Of a stretch of 64,000 bases of DNA, positions 54,315 to 63,153 are shown piece by piece (position 1 is the first letter of the stretch; each line of letters begins with the position of its first letter). The position numbers and the translations under genes were made by a program. The notes beneath the pieces are model-generated. The model saw nothing but the letters and a program-made list of their open reading frames with translations, was not told the origin of the DNA and did no database searches. The stretch is from Hafnia alvei (GTDB lineage: Bacteria; Pseudomonadota; Gammaproteobacteria; Enterobacterales; Enterobacteriaceae). The DNA is taken from assembly GCF_964063325.1 (NCBI RefSeq), contig NZ_OZ061315.1:2790001-2854000 (forward strand). The letters run 5' to 3'.

Positions 54315-54319
54315 CCCAT
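54218..54319 (-). CDS. Putative small membrane protein, 33 residues
   Basis: MGYKIKQMYLLLALGSLFSV followed by SAIALISVCLSSL. AGGTGG lies four to seven bases upstream of the ATG, a good ribosome site, and the peptide is one hydrophobic helix (about residues 9-29) after a basic start, the form of enterobacterial single-pass small proteins. Antisense to the ORF at 54048. Unknown family. Confidence 0.5.
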   Translation of the reverse strand: MGYKIKQMYLLLALGSLFSVSAIALISVCLSSL

Positions 54320-54577
54320 ATTGCCACCTATTTTTATCTGACATGAGGCCTATCCAATAGGTTTAGACCGTTATATTCAAATATTAGCCACGCAAAGCAC
54401 ACCTTACAATCATACTAATCCGATAATGACCCCGCCCTCTATAGATGCATAACGTAGCAACGGAGTTCATCATTTGTACAACATTCGGTAAAAGGTGAAC
54501 TCTGTTAACACCAAGTGTAGTAGGAAACAGCTTAACGCCACTTAAACAGCACGGTGAGGCTTTATACTAAATAAACG

Positions 54578-54751
54578 CTAAGGTTTATATTTCCGAGTTA
54601 GATAAGCTATAAAGCCAGAAACGGGAACCACAATAAGAAACGAATAGTGAATATAAACACCCACATAGGACGACTTAAATAAAAACACTAGCCAAATAAG
54701 TAAGCTAGTAATAAAAATAAACTTCGAATATTTATGGATTTTGGCAAACAT
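54578..54751 (-). CDS. Putative small membrane protein, 57 residues
   Basis: MFAKIHKYSKFIFITSLLIW followed by LVFLFKSSYVGVYIHYSFLI and VVPVSGFIAYLTRKYKP. Two hydrophobic helices (about 11-25 and 33-50) with basic residues at both ends fit a two-pass inner-membrane protein. No strong ribosome site. Family not recognised. Confidence 0.4.
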   Translation of the reverse strand: MFAKIHKYSKFIFITSLLIWLVFLFKSSYVGVYIHYSFLIVVPVSGFIAYLTRKYKP

Positions 54752-54968
54752 GTCAGTGAGTTAAATGGCTCATAGGAGACATAATCATAATATTAAACGC
54801 CCGCGCTTAATAGTTAGGATATTTCTAACCTCCAGAACGACTACCCTCAACGCGTTTAGCCGTAAAAATATCTCTTTTGCCAGATGAGTCACCCAACTCC
54901 GCCGCCGTCGTTCCCTAGCAAAGTTGAGTTGTTAATAAAAAGCTCAGTTAAACAGGTAGTGAAACCCA

Positions 54969-55283
54969 CTAAACCTGCATATTCATAATATCTTGATAGG
55001 CTGCAACTAAGCGGTTGCGCACCTGAATCCCCATCTGCAGCGAGATCCCTGATTTTTGCAAATCAACCATAACGTCGTTTAACGCTACGCCCGGTACGCC
55101 CATTTCAAAATTTTGCGCCTGAATCTTGGCATTATTTTGTGTGTCGCTAATACGATTCACTGCGGCTTTAAGTTCAGCGGCAAATGCCCCCTGTGGAGCC
55201 TCACTATTTTGGCTACGGTTTGCAGCTGAGACTGCCGTCGCCTGAAGCTGCTGAAGTACGCCTTCAATTCCCACTATCGCCAC
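54969..55283 (-). CDS. fliE: Flagellar hook-basal body complex protein FliE
   Basis: 104 residues. C-terminal block PGVALNDVMVDLQKSGISLQMGIQVRNRL matches FliE. Joins the MS ring to the rod and is exported. Divergent from fliF with 296 bases between, which should carry the class II promoters for both directions. Confidence 0.95.
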   Translation of the reverse strand: MAIVGIEGVLQQLQATAVSAANRSQNSEAPQGAFAAELKAAVNRISDTQNNAKIQAQNFEMGVPGVALNDVMVDLQKSGISLQMGIQVRNRLVAAYQDIMNMQV

Positions 55284-55579
55284 TGCTGATACCCTCTTTG
55301 TCTGTGTTTACCAAATGGCTTTTACCCATAAGGCATCACCCTAACATAGAGATCAAAGAGTAAAGCCGCTAAATAGACGCAAAAATAGGGCCTTATTCTC
55401 CCATCAAATTCCCTCACTCCGCAGAATAATACCCTGCCTACTTTTGTAAGCCGCAGACCTTCCAAGAAAAGGCTCTGATTGAATACATTTCGCTGATAGC
55501 GCGTCAGGGAGTTCGTTTTGCAAGATATCAATTTATCCCGGGATTTTTTCCCGGCTCAACTGAAAGACAAGGTAAGCAC

Positions 55580-57304
55580 ATGAACGCTTCAGCCAACGGT
55601 AGCGCTGGCACCACAGCAAAAAGCGGGGATGGCGGTTTCGCTAGCATAGTGAATCGCCTGCGTGCTAACCCCAAAATTCCACTGCTCATTGCCGGTGCAA
55701 TTGCTATCGCCGTTATTGCAGTACTGGCTCTGTGGGCTAAATCACCTGATTATCGGGTACTTTATAGCAACATCAGCGATCGGGACGGCGGTGCCATTGT
55801 CACCCAGCTCACCCAGATGAACACTCCCTATCGCTTCACGGATAATGGCACCGCGCTGTTAATTCCGGCGGAAAAAGTCCATGAAACGCGCCTGCGCCTC
55901 GCGCAGCAAGGTCTGCCGAAAGGGGGAGCCGTCGGGTTTGAGCTTCTGGATCAAGAAAAATTTGGCATCAGCCAGTTCAGTGAACAAATCAACTATCAAC
56001 GCGCGTTGGAAGGCGAACTTTCTCGCACCATCGAAACATTAGGCCCCGTTCAGACGGCCCGCGTCCATTTAGCACTACCAAAACCGTCACTCTTTGTTCG
56101 AGAACAAAAGCAGCCCTCAGCTTCCGTTACCTTAAATCTGCAACCAGGCCGCGCTTTAGATGAAGGGCAAATCAACGCTATTGTCTATATGGTATCCAGC
56201 AGCGTTGCAGGCTTACCCGCGGGGAATGTCACCGTTGTCGATCAAGGTGGACACCTGCTGACACAGTCAGACGGCACGGGGCGCGATCTCAATGCCACTC
56301 AGTTAAAATATGCTAATGAAGTCGAAAGCCGAATTCAGCGCCGCATCGAGGCCATCTTGCAGCCGATGGTCGGCAACGGCAACGTGCATGCACAGGTCAC
56401 CGCGCAGATTGATAATGCGGTTCGTGAGCAGACCGACGAAGAGTACAAGCCGAATCAGGGTGCCAATCAGGCGGCGGTGCGTAGCCAGCAACTGAGCGAC
56501 AGCTCTCAGTCCGGTGGCCAACTCTCTGGCGGCGTTCCTGGCGCATTGACCAATCAACCGGCTCCACCTCCGACCGGGAATATCACCAATCCTCCGCAGG
56601 CGGGCGCAAATGCAAACGGTGCCAATGCGGCGAACGCCCAGCGCCCTGCTTCCACCATTGACACCAACGGTCGCCGGAGTAGCTCCTCATTCAATGCACG
56701 CCGCGATGAAACCATCAACTATGAAGTCGATCGTACCATCCGTCATACCCAGCAAAAAGCGGGCAATGTCGATCGTCTGTCGGTAGCCGTCGTCGTTAAC
56801 TATGCTACCAACGCCAGCGGCAAAAGCATTCCGTTAACGCCACAGCAAATCGAGCAGGTCACGTCGCTGGTTCGCGAAGCCATGGGCTTCTCGGCAACGC
56901 GCGGCGACACGTTAAACGTGGTCAATACGCCATTTACCGCCGATGTTGAAGACAGCAGCGATGTGCCATTCTGGCAACAAGCAAGCTTCTTTGATCTGTT
57001 GATGACGTTGGGCCGCTACCTGTTGGTACTGATTGTCGCCTTCATTCTGTGGCGCAAACTGGTCAAACCGCTGTTGAACAAACAGCTGGCTAATGCGCAG
57101 ACGGCCCGTCGGGTTGAGCCTACGCCAATTGTCACCACGCCGGTTCAACCAACCAAACCAAGTAATGAAGAAGTGCAGAATCGTCGTAAAACACAGCAGC
57201 GTGCCACCGCTGAACAGCAGGCACAGCGTGTCCGTGATATGGCTGAGCAAGACCCTCGCGTGGTTGCGCTGGTCATTCGCCAATGGATGAGTAACGAGCA
57301 ATGA
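55580..57304 (+). CDS. fliF: Flagellar MS-ring protein FliF
   Basis: 574 residues. Two transmembrane segments: about 32-52 (IPLLIAGAIAIAVIAVLALW) and about 468-488 (FDLLMTLGRYLLVLIVAFIL). The periplasmic body has the ring-building motifs, e.g. SNISDRDGGAIVTQLTQMNT and QINYQRALEGELSRTIETLG. The C-terminal tail (about 535-574) binds FliG. First gene of fliFGHIJK; it overlaps fliG by four bases. Confidence 0.96.
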   Translation: MNASANGSAGTTAKSGDGGFASIVNRLRANPKIPLLIAGAIAIAVIAVLALWAKSPDYRVLYSNISDRDGGAIVTQLTQMNTPYRFTDNGTALLIPAEKVHETRLRLAQQGLPKGGAVGFELLDQEKFGISQFSEQINYQRALEGELSRTIETLGPVQTARVHLALPKPSLFVREQKQPSASVTLNLQPGRALDEGQINAIVYMVSSSVAGLPAGNVTVVDQGGHLLTQSDGTGRDLNATQLKYANEVESRIQRRIEAILQPMVGNGNVHAQVTAQIDNAVREQTDEEYKPNQGANQAAVRSQQLSDSSQSGGQLSGGVPGALTNQPAPPPTGNITNPPQAGANANGANAANAQRPASTIDTNGRRSSSSFNARRDETINYEVDRTIRHTQQKAGNVDRLSVAVVVNYATNASGKSIPLTPQQIEQVTSLVREAMGFSATRGDTLNVVNTPFTADVEDSSDVPFWQQASFFDLLMTLGRYLLVLIVAFILWRKLVKPLLNKQLANAQTARRVEPTPIVTTPVQPTKPSNEEVQNRRKTQQRATAEQQAQRVRDMAEQDPRVVALVIRQWMSNEQ

Positions 57305-58293
57305 CCATGACCCCAACTGAAAAAAGCGCCATTTTATTAATGACCATCGGTGAAGACCGTGCGGCGGAGGTGTTTAAGCACCTCTCTACTCGCGAGGTGC
57401 AGCATCTCAGTACCACGATGGCGACCATGAGTCAGGTTTCTCACCAGCAGTTAGGCGAAGTGCTCAACGAGTTTCAAGACGAAGCCGAACAGTACGAAGC
57501 GCTCAGCGTCAACGCCAGCGACTATCTACGGTCGGTATTGGTGAAAGCGCTAGGTGAAGAGCGCGCCTCTAGCCTGCTGGAAGACATACTGGAATCGCGC
57601 GAAACCGCCAGCGGCATCGAAACGCTCAACTTTATGGAGCCGCAGGCCGCAGCCGATATTATTCGCGATGAACATCCGCAGATCATCGCCACTATTTTGG
57701 TACATCTAAAACGTGCTCAGGCCGCCGATATTCTGGCTCAGTTTGACGAACGCCAGCGCAATGACGTGGTACTGCGTATCGCAACCTTCGGTGGCGTTCA
57801 GCCAACGGCGTTACAAGAACTGACCGAAGTGCTTAACGGTCTGCTAGATGGTCAAAACCTCAAACGCAGCAAAATGGGCGGTATCCGCACGGCGGCTGAG
57901 ATTATCAACCTGATGAAAACCCAACAGGAAGAGTCGGTTATTGAAGCCATGCGTATCTACGACGGTGAACTGGCGCAGAAAATTATCGACGAAATGTTCC
58001 TGTTCGAAAATCTGGTCGACGTCGACGATCGCAGCATTCAGCGCATCTTGCAGGAAGTGGAATCCGAATCTCTGCTTATCGCCCTCAAAGGCGCCGACGA
58101 AGCGCTGCGTGAGAAGTTTATGCGCAATATGTCGCAACGTGCGGCCGATATTCTGCGTGACGATCTCTCCACGCGCGGACCCGTTCGTCTATCGCTGGTA
58201 GAAAGCGAACAAAAAGCGATTCTGCTGATCGTTCGTCGATTAGCCGAAAGCGGCGAAGTGGTGATCGGCGGCGGTGAGGATGCTTATGTCTAA
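57301..58293 (+). CDS. fliG: Flagellar motor switch protein FliG
   Basis: 330 residues. ILLMTIGEDRAAEVFKHLS, GIETLNFMEPQAAADIIRDE and the EHPQI segment, then the C-terminal torque domain with NMSQRAADILRDDL and RGPVR. Rotor protein bound by FliF and the stator. Two in-frame ATGs (57301 and 57307) precede MTPTEKSAILL; the first overlaps fliF. Confidence 0.96.
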   Translation: MTMTPTEKSAILLMTIGEDRAAEVFKHLSTREVQHLSTTMATMSQVSHQQLGEVLNEFQDEAEQYEALSVNASDYLRSVLVKALGEERASSLLEDILESRETASGIETLNFMEPQAAADIIRDEHPQIIATILVHLKRAQAADILAQFDERQRNDVVLRIATFGGVQPTALQELTEVLNGLLDGQNLKRSKMGGIRTAAEIINLMKTQQEESVIEAMRIYDGELAQKIIDEMFLFENLVDVDDRSIQRILQEVESESLLIALKGADEALREKFMRNMSQRAADILRDDLSTRGPVRLSLVESEQKAILLIVRRLAESGEVVIGGGEDAYV

Positions 58294-59047
58294 TCCTCCA
58301 AACCCGAAAGACGGATTCCGTAAAGCGGTCTTCCCCAAAGCCACCATTGAAGAAACCAATCAGCAATGGCAGCGCTGGGAGATGCGTGACTTTTCAGCGC
58401 CGCGTAAGCCCAAAATGCCTGCGTTCAAAATGGATCCACTGCCCCCTGCAGCGGAGTCCACCCCCGCAGTTATTGCACAGGCTGAGCTGGAACAGCTACG
58501 CGAAGATGCCCAAATGCAGGGCTATCAACACGGATTGCAGCAAGGCGAAAAACAGGGCTACGACACCGGCTTCCAACAAGGTCTCAACGAAGGCCGCTCT
58601 CAAGGATTGCAGCAGGCGCAAACTGAGCAACAGCCTATACTTGACCATTGGCGACAGCTTGCCCAAGAGTTCCAACATTCATTGCAGGCCATGGACAATG
58701 TGATTGCCGCACGCCTGATGCAGATGGCGTTGACCGCCGCTAAGCAAATCATCGGTCAGTCGCCGGTGTGCGATGCCAGCGCGGTGCTACAGCAAATTCA
58801 GCATTTAATTAATCAAGAACCGCTGTTTAACGGCAATTTACAGCTACGCGTCAATCCGCAAGATTTGCCGGTTATTCAGCAACAGCTCGGCGTACAGTTA
58901 GAACAGCAAGGCTGGCGCTTACTTGCCGATACCCAGCTCCACCGCGGCGGCTGCAAAATCAGCGCCGAGGGCGGCGAACTTGACGCCAGTATTGCTACCC
59001 GCTGGCAAGAATTGTGCAAACTGGCTGCGCCGGAGTTGCCATTATGA
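58286..59047 (+). CDS. fliH: Flagellar export ATPase regulator FliH
   Basis: 253 residues. Central glycine-repeat and Gln/Glu-rich helical stretch (GYQHGLQQGEKQGYDTGFQQ) characteristic of FliH, and C-terminal RLMQMALTAAKQIIGQSPVC. Inhibits and positions FliI. GAGG six bases before the ATG at 58286 selects this start. Overlaps the end of fliG and the start of fliI. Confidence 0.94.
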   Translation: MSNPPNPKDGFRKAVFPKATIEETNQQWQRWEMRDFSAPRKPKMPAFKMDPLPPAAESTPAVIAQAELEQLREDAQMQGYQHGLQQGEKQGYDTGFQQGLNEGRSQGLQQAQTEQQPILDHWRQLAQEFQHSLQAMDNVIAARLMQMALTAAKQIIGQSPVCDASAVLQQIQHLINQEPLFNGNLQLRVNPQDLPVIQQQLGVQLEQQGWRLLADTQLHRGGCKISAEGGELDASIATRWQELCKLAAPELPL

Positions 59048-60405
59048 CCCAACGCCTTAACACGTGGTTGCGCACCTTAGACGCGTTTGAAAAACGCATT
59101 CCGCAGATCCCCACAGCGCGGCGCTATGGTCGTTTAACCCGAGCAACAGGGCTGGTTCTCGAGGCCAGCGGTTTACAGTTGCCCATTGGCGCAACGTGCC
59201 TGATTGAGCGGTATGACGGCGTAAAAATTCAGCAGGTTGAAGCCGAAGTCGTTGGCTTTAATGGGCAACAACTGTTTCTCATGCCGTTAGAGGAAGTTGA
59301 CGGCATTGTGCCTGGCGCACGCGTTTGCTCCCAAAGCGGCGGTTTACAGTCGGGCGGGAAACAACTTCCGCTTGGCCCCATGTTGCTGGGACGCGTACTC
59401 GACGGCGGCGCTAAACCCCTCGATGGGCTGCCGCCGCCGGAAGAGGCCGATCTCGGTGGGCTCACCACGCTGCCTTTTAACCCTTTGCAGCGTACGCCGA
59501 TCGTTGACGTCCTCGACGTAGGCGTTCGCGCCATCAATGCGCTGCTGACCGTGGGACGTGGGCAGCGTATGGGGCTTTTTGCCGGTTCCGGCGTGGGTAA
59601 AAGCGTGCTACTCGGCATGATGGCACGTTATACGCAGGCCGATGTGATCGTCGTGGGGTTGATTGGTGAACGTGGTCGTGAAGTGAAAGACTTTATCGAG
59701 AATATTTTGGGCGACGAAGGCCGTAAGCGTTCGGTGGTTATCGCCGCGCCGGCCGACGTATCTCCCCTGCTACGTATGCAGGGCGCTTCATACGCCACAC
59801 GTATTGCCGAAGACTTTCGCGATCGCGGCCAGCATGTGTTGCTGATCATGGATTCCCTCACCCGCTATGCCATGGCGCAGCGTGAAATCGCACTGGCTAT
59901 CGGTGAACCGCCAGCGACCAAAGGTTATCCACCGTCGGTATTTGCCAAACTACCGGCGCTGGTTGAACGTGCGGGTAATGGCACGCACGGAGGCGGTTCG
60001 ATCACCGCGTTTTACACGGTACTTACCGAGGGTGACGATCAACAAGACCCTATCGCCGACTCGGCGCGGGCAATTTTGGATGGGCACATTGTTCTGTCAC
60101 GCCGTTTAGCCGAGGCCGGACACTATCCGGCCATCGATATTGAAGCATCGATCAGCCGAGCCATGACGTCGCTTATCAGCGATGACCACTACGCCCGTGT
60201 CAGACGCTTCAAACAGCTACTTTCAAGCTATCAGCGCAACCGCGATCTCATCAGCGTAGGCGCTTATGCCAAAGGCTCCGATCCGCTATTGGATCAGGCC
60301 ATTACACTTTATCCGCATTTGGAAGCGTTTTTGCAACAAGGGATCTTCGAGCGCAGCGGCTATGCCGATGCCTGCTCAAGTCTTCAGGCTTTGTTCCCCG
60401 CATAG
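59044..60405 (+). CDS. fliI: Flagellum-specific ATPase FliI
   Basis: 453 residues. F1-type ATPase: Walker A GLFAGSGVGKSVLLGMMARY, Walker B region VLLIMDSLTRYA and the export signature GEPPATKGYPPSVF. Energises the flagellar type III export gate with FliH and FliJ. The ATG at 59044 overlaps the fliH stop by four bases. Confidence 0.97.
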   Translation: MTQRLNTWLRTLDAFEKRIPQIPTARRYGRLTRATGLVLEASGLQLPIGATCLIERYDGVKIQQVEAEVVGFNGQQLFLMPLEEVDGIVPGARVCSQSGGLQSGGKQLPLGPMLLGRVLDGGAKPLDGLPPPEEADLGGLTTLPFNPLQRTPIVDVLDVGVRAINALLTVGRGQRMGLFAGSGVGKSVLLGMMARYTQADVIVVGLIGERGREVKDFIENILGDEGRKRSVVIAAPADVSPLLRMQGASYATRIAEDFRDRGQHVLLIMDSLTRYAMAQREIALAIGEPPATKGYPPSVFAKLPALVERAGNGTHGGGSITAFYTVLTEGDDQQDPIADSARAILDGHIVLSRRLAEAGHYPAIDIEASISRAMTSLISDDHYARVRRFKQLLSSYQRNRDLISVGAYAKGSDPLLDQAITLYPHLEAFLQQGIFERSGYADACSSLQALFPA

Positions 60406-60421
60406 GGCACTAAATAGGCAT

Positions 60422-60457
60422 CTCTGCACGCTGAATTCGTTCAGTACACGCGCAGAG
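60422..60457 (+). other. Hairpin between fliI and fliJ
   Basis: CTCTGC (60422-60427) pairs with GCAGAG (60452-60457) outside a CTGAA-TTCG-TTCAG inner hairpin with a stable UUCG loop. It sits before an AGGAGG ribosome site and has no T-run, so an mRNA stabiliser or translation modulator is more likely than a terminator. Confidence 0.5.
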
Positions 60458-60470
60458 GTAGGAGGTAAAA

Positions 60471-60911
60471 ATGTCTTCACCCATGGGCACGCTACGTGAC
60501 CTTGCACAGCAAGATGTTGATGATGCCACCACCGCACTAGGCAAGTCTCAGCAAGCGTTTTTACATGCAGAACAGCAGCTTACTATGCTGCTCAATTACC
60601 AAGATGAATACCGCCAGCGTCTCAATCAGGGGATGAGCGGTGGGATGGATGCGTCCAGTTGGCGTAACTACCAGCAGTTTATTCGCACCTTGGATCAGGC
60701 AATTGATCAGCATCGCCTACAGTTAAATCAATGCAATGTCAGACTCGCAACCGCCACGCGCTGCTGGCAGGAAAAACAGCAACGCCTAAATGCGTTTTGC
60801 ACGCTCCACGAGCGCCAAGAGCATCAGCTAAAGATGCAGCTCAATAAACAAGATCAAAAACGGATGGATGAGTACGCCCAGCGTGCCGCCATGAGGAGAG
60901 AAAAATCATGA
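60471..60911 (+). CDS. fliJ: Flagellar export protein FliJ
   Basis: 146 residues, almost entirely helical and Gln-rich, as expected for the FliJ coiled coil (LAQQDVDDATTALGKSQQAF, CNVRLATATRCWQEKQQR). Part of the export ATPase complex; the stalk inserted in the FliI ring. A strong AGGAGG precedes the start. Overlaps fliK by four bases. Confidence 0.92.
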   Translation: MSSPMGTLRDLAQQDVDDATTALGKSQQAFLHAEQQLTMLLNYQDEYRQRLNQGMSGGMDASSWRNYQQFIRTLDQAIDQHRLQLNQCNVRLATATRCWQEKQQRLNAFCTLHERQEHQLKMQLNKQDQKRMDEYAQRAAMRREKS

Positions 60912-62275
60912 CGTCCCCACTGCTCGCTGTTGCGATGACGAATCCTACAGCAGCCAATGCGAGTGCCCCGTCGGCTAAATCAGCGAAGAAAGCGGCTGCA
61001 CCTTTCTCTAACGTGCTGTCTCAAGCACACTCACAGAGCAAAGAGAATCGAGCGCCACACGCGACAACCACTAAATCAGGTTCCGGTTTAGCCGAAAAAA
61101 CAGACCTTAAAACGTTGCAGGCGGCGCTGGCCAAAACATTACAAAATCAGTCCGCTAAGGGCGAAGATACGCAGAAATTATTGGGTCAACTGGCGACGCT
61201 GGATCCAAAACAGCAGCAAAAACTACTGGCATCACTCAGCGCCTCTCTCGCAGATAAAAAAACGGCGGACAAAGACGATCATCTACAAACGTTGACGGAA
61301 ACGGTCGCAGACAAAGGCACTGAACAAGCGGGACAAGCCGCCATCAGCGCCTTGTTTGCTATGCTGCCCGATGCACTGCCAAAAGTTGCCGCGTCTGACA
61401 CCGCAGACAGCGCTGAAATCAACATGGCGCTGAATACCACTGCATCCGAGCGCGCAGATCCTCTTATGAACCTGCTGACAGGCGAAGATAAAAAAGAGGC
61501 CAAACTGGATCTTGGAACCTTATTAAAATCTGATAAGCCAAGCGCCGACGCAGATAGTCAGCAATTAGACCTCTCCTTAGCGGCGGTGCCGAGTAAAAAG
61601 AGCGATCCTTCAGTGCTCAAATCGAGCGTTGAAACCAGCGCGGCCCCGTTAAACACCGCCGAGATCCCGCTGAAACTTGCCCCTCAACTCGAGGATGCTC
61701 GCCTTCCGCGCAGCGATCTCAATCTTTCGCAGCAGCCTACGCATACGCTAAGCCAAGCGATGCACAATATTGCCGTGAGTAGCCCCGTTGTAGCACCGCA
61801 AACAACCGCGGTCCCAGCCGCACCGATGCCAACGCCGGTGCTTAATGCGCAGTTAGGCAGCAGCGAATGGCAGCAGGCATTAGGCCAGCAAATCTTGATG
61901 TTTAATCGCAGCGGCCAGCACAGCGCCGAACTGCGCCTGCATCCACAGGATTTAGGATCGCTGCAAATCAGCCTACGCATCGATGACAACCAAGCGCAGC
62001 TGCACATGGCATCGGGGCATAGTCAGGTACGCGCCGCGCTGGAAGCCGCCCTCCCCCAACTGCGCACCGCGCTGGCGGATAGCGGTATTCAGCTAGGACA
62101 AAGCAGCGTCGGCAGCGAAGCCCAACCGCAGTGGAGCGGTGGCCAGCAAAACGCCTCCGACCGACAGGCCACTTCCGGTGGATTTAGTGTGGATGGGAAT
62201 ACCGACGATAGAATCGTTACTGCCAGTGCATCGGCTAAGTCGGTGAGAGTTGGGGGAGTGGATATTAGTGTTTAA
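60908..62275 (+). CDS. fliK: Flagellar hook-length control protein FliK
   Basis: 455 residues. Low-complexity N-terminal molecular-ruler region rich in Ala, Ser, Lys and Gln, and a conserved C-terminal domain (RLHPQDLGSLQISLRIDDNQ, about 345-400) that interacts with FlhB to switch export specificity. Followed by the repeat region rather than directly by fliL. Confidence 0.93.
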   Translation: MTSPLLAVAMTNPTAANASAPSAKSAKKAAAPFSNVLSQAHSQSKENRAPHATTTKSGSGLAEKTDLKTLQAALAKTLQNQSAKGEDTQKLLGQLATLDPKQQQKLLASLSASLADKKTADKDDHLQTLTETVADKGTEQAGQAAISALFAMLPDALPKVAASDTADSAEINMALNTTASERADPLMNLLTGEDKKEAKLDLGTLLKSDKPSADADSQQLDLSLAAVPSKKSDPSVLKSSVETSAAPLNTAEIPLKLAPQLEDARLPRSDLNLSQQPTHTLSQAMHNIAVSSPVVAPQTTAVPAAPMPTPVLNAQLGSSEWQQALGQQILMFNRSGQHSAELRLHPQDLGSLQISLRIDDNQAQLHMASGHSQVRAALEAALPQLRTALADSGIQLGQSSVGSEAQPQWSGGQQNASDRQATSGGFSVDGNTDDRIVTASASAKSVRVGGVDISV

Positions 62276-62309
62276 ATTTCATTTCATTTAATTAAATTGA
62301 GTGGAGTGT

Positions 62310-62400
62310 GGGGTAAGGTTTCGTTCGTTTAGCTTATATGTGGTTGCGATGTAAGGTTTCGTACGCCTTTCTCTATGAGATATGGTGTAAGGTTTCGACC
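62310..62400 (+). repeat. Degenerate GTAAGGTTTCG repeats after fliK
   Basis: The core GTAAGGTTTCG occurs at 62312-62322, 62351-62361 and 62387-62397, in three copies spaced 36-39 bases. It matches the 17-bp unit that follows putA. Confidence 0.6.
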
Positions 62401-62613
62401 GCCTATCAATAACCGCTTTCATATGTAGCCAAGTCGAAGGCGTCCGATGAGAGCCCCGTTGCGCGGGGGCTCTCAACTCGCGCGCTTTTATCCGAGACGC
62501 CATTTCCGCTACGGTTTGGTATCGCCCATCCAGGGCGCCCCAAACTCCGCCGGTACATCCCTGTACCGGCGGCTCTCCCTACCAAGACTTAAACTAAAAA
62601 ACAGATAGAGTTT

Positions 62614-62647
62614 TTGTCTGTTGTCTGTTGTCTGTTGTCTGTTGTCT
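62614..62647 (+). repeat. 7-bp tandem repeat TTGTCTG
   Basis: Four perfect copies of TTGTCTG (62614-62641) and a partial fifth. Directly followed by a second heptamer array. Confidence 0.9.
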
Positions 62648-62653
62648 TTTTCC

Positions 62654-62695
62654 TTTTGGGTTTTGGGTTTTGGGTTTTGGGTTTTGGGTTTTGGG
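62654..62695 (+). repeat. 7-bp tandem repeat TTTTGGG
   Basis: Six perfect copies of TTTTGGG, ending where the 221-bp conserved block begins. G-runs every seven bases could form a quadruplex on the plus strand. Confidence 0.95.
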
Positions 62696-63153
62696 TTTGA
62701 CCTTTTCCGGCACGTTGTTTTTCAGCCGAGTAGAGGAATGCAGGCTAGGATTCGCCGACAGGGACGTCGGCGAAAGAACGGAGGAGCCAGGATGGCGATT
62801 GCCGTTCGTTCCGTTAAAGCCGGAATGACGAAATGAGGGAACCTGCGAAGCAGGCTGAAGAACGGTGCCAAGCCGGGTTGTTAGGGGGCGGCGATTGGCC
62901 CCCTAACACGGACGCCAGCAAGATGTATATGTCTGGCTGGATATATTAGGCGTACGTAATATGCACCATGACTAAGATACCTCAGCAGTAGCAATCAAAC
63001 AGCCCAAACATTAACCATCCGCGTGGCATCCACCACAATTAACCCCATTTTCACCCTCTATTCCCCCCATTGAACACCCGCGAGGCAAGGATAATAACAG
63101 CACAAGCAAAATTCATGTGCGCTTCTTCGCACCGTAACAGGAATCATCCCCTT

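Larger units (their letters stand above)
62436..62916 (-). repeat. Dispersed intergenic repeat, copy B
   Basis: Inverted relative to copy A at 43758-44160. Shared blocks are 62696-62916 (221 bp, equal length to its partner) and 62476-62503; the hairpins GAGAGCCCC / GGGGGCTCTC (62449-62474) and GTTAGGGGGC / GCCCCCTAAC (62880-62907) occupy matching places. It carries two tandem-repeat arrays absent from copy A. A frame ending MAIAVRSVKAGMTK mirrors the one in copy A. Confidence 0.8.
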
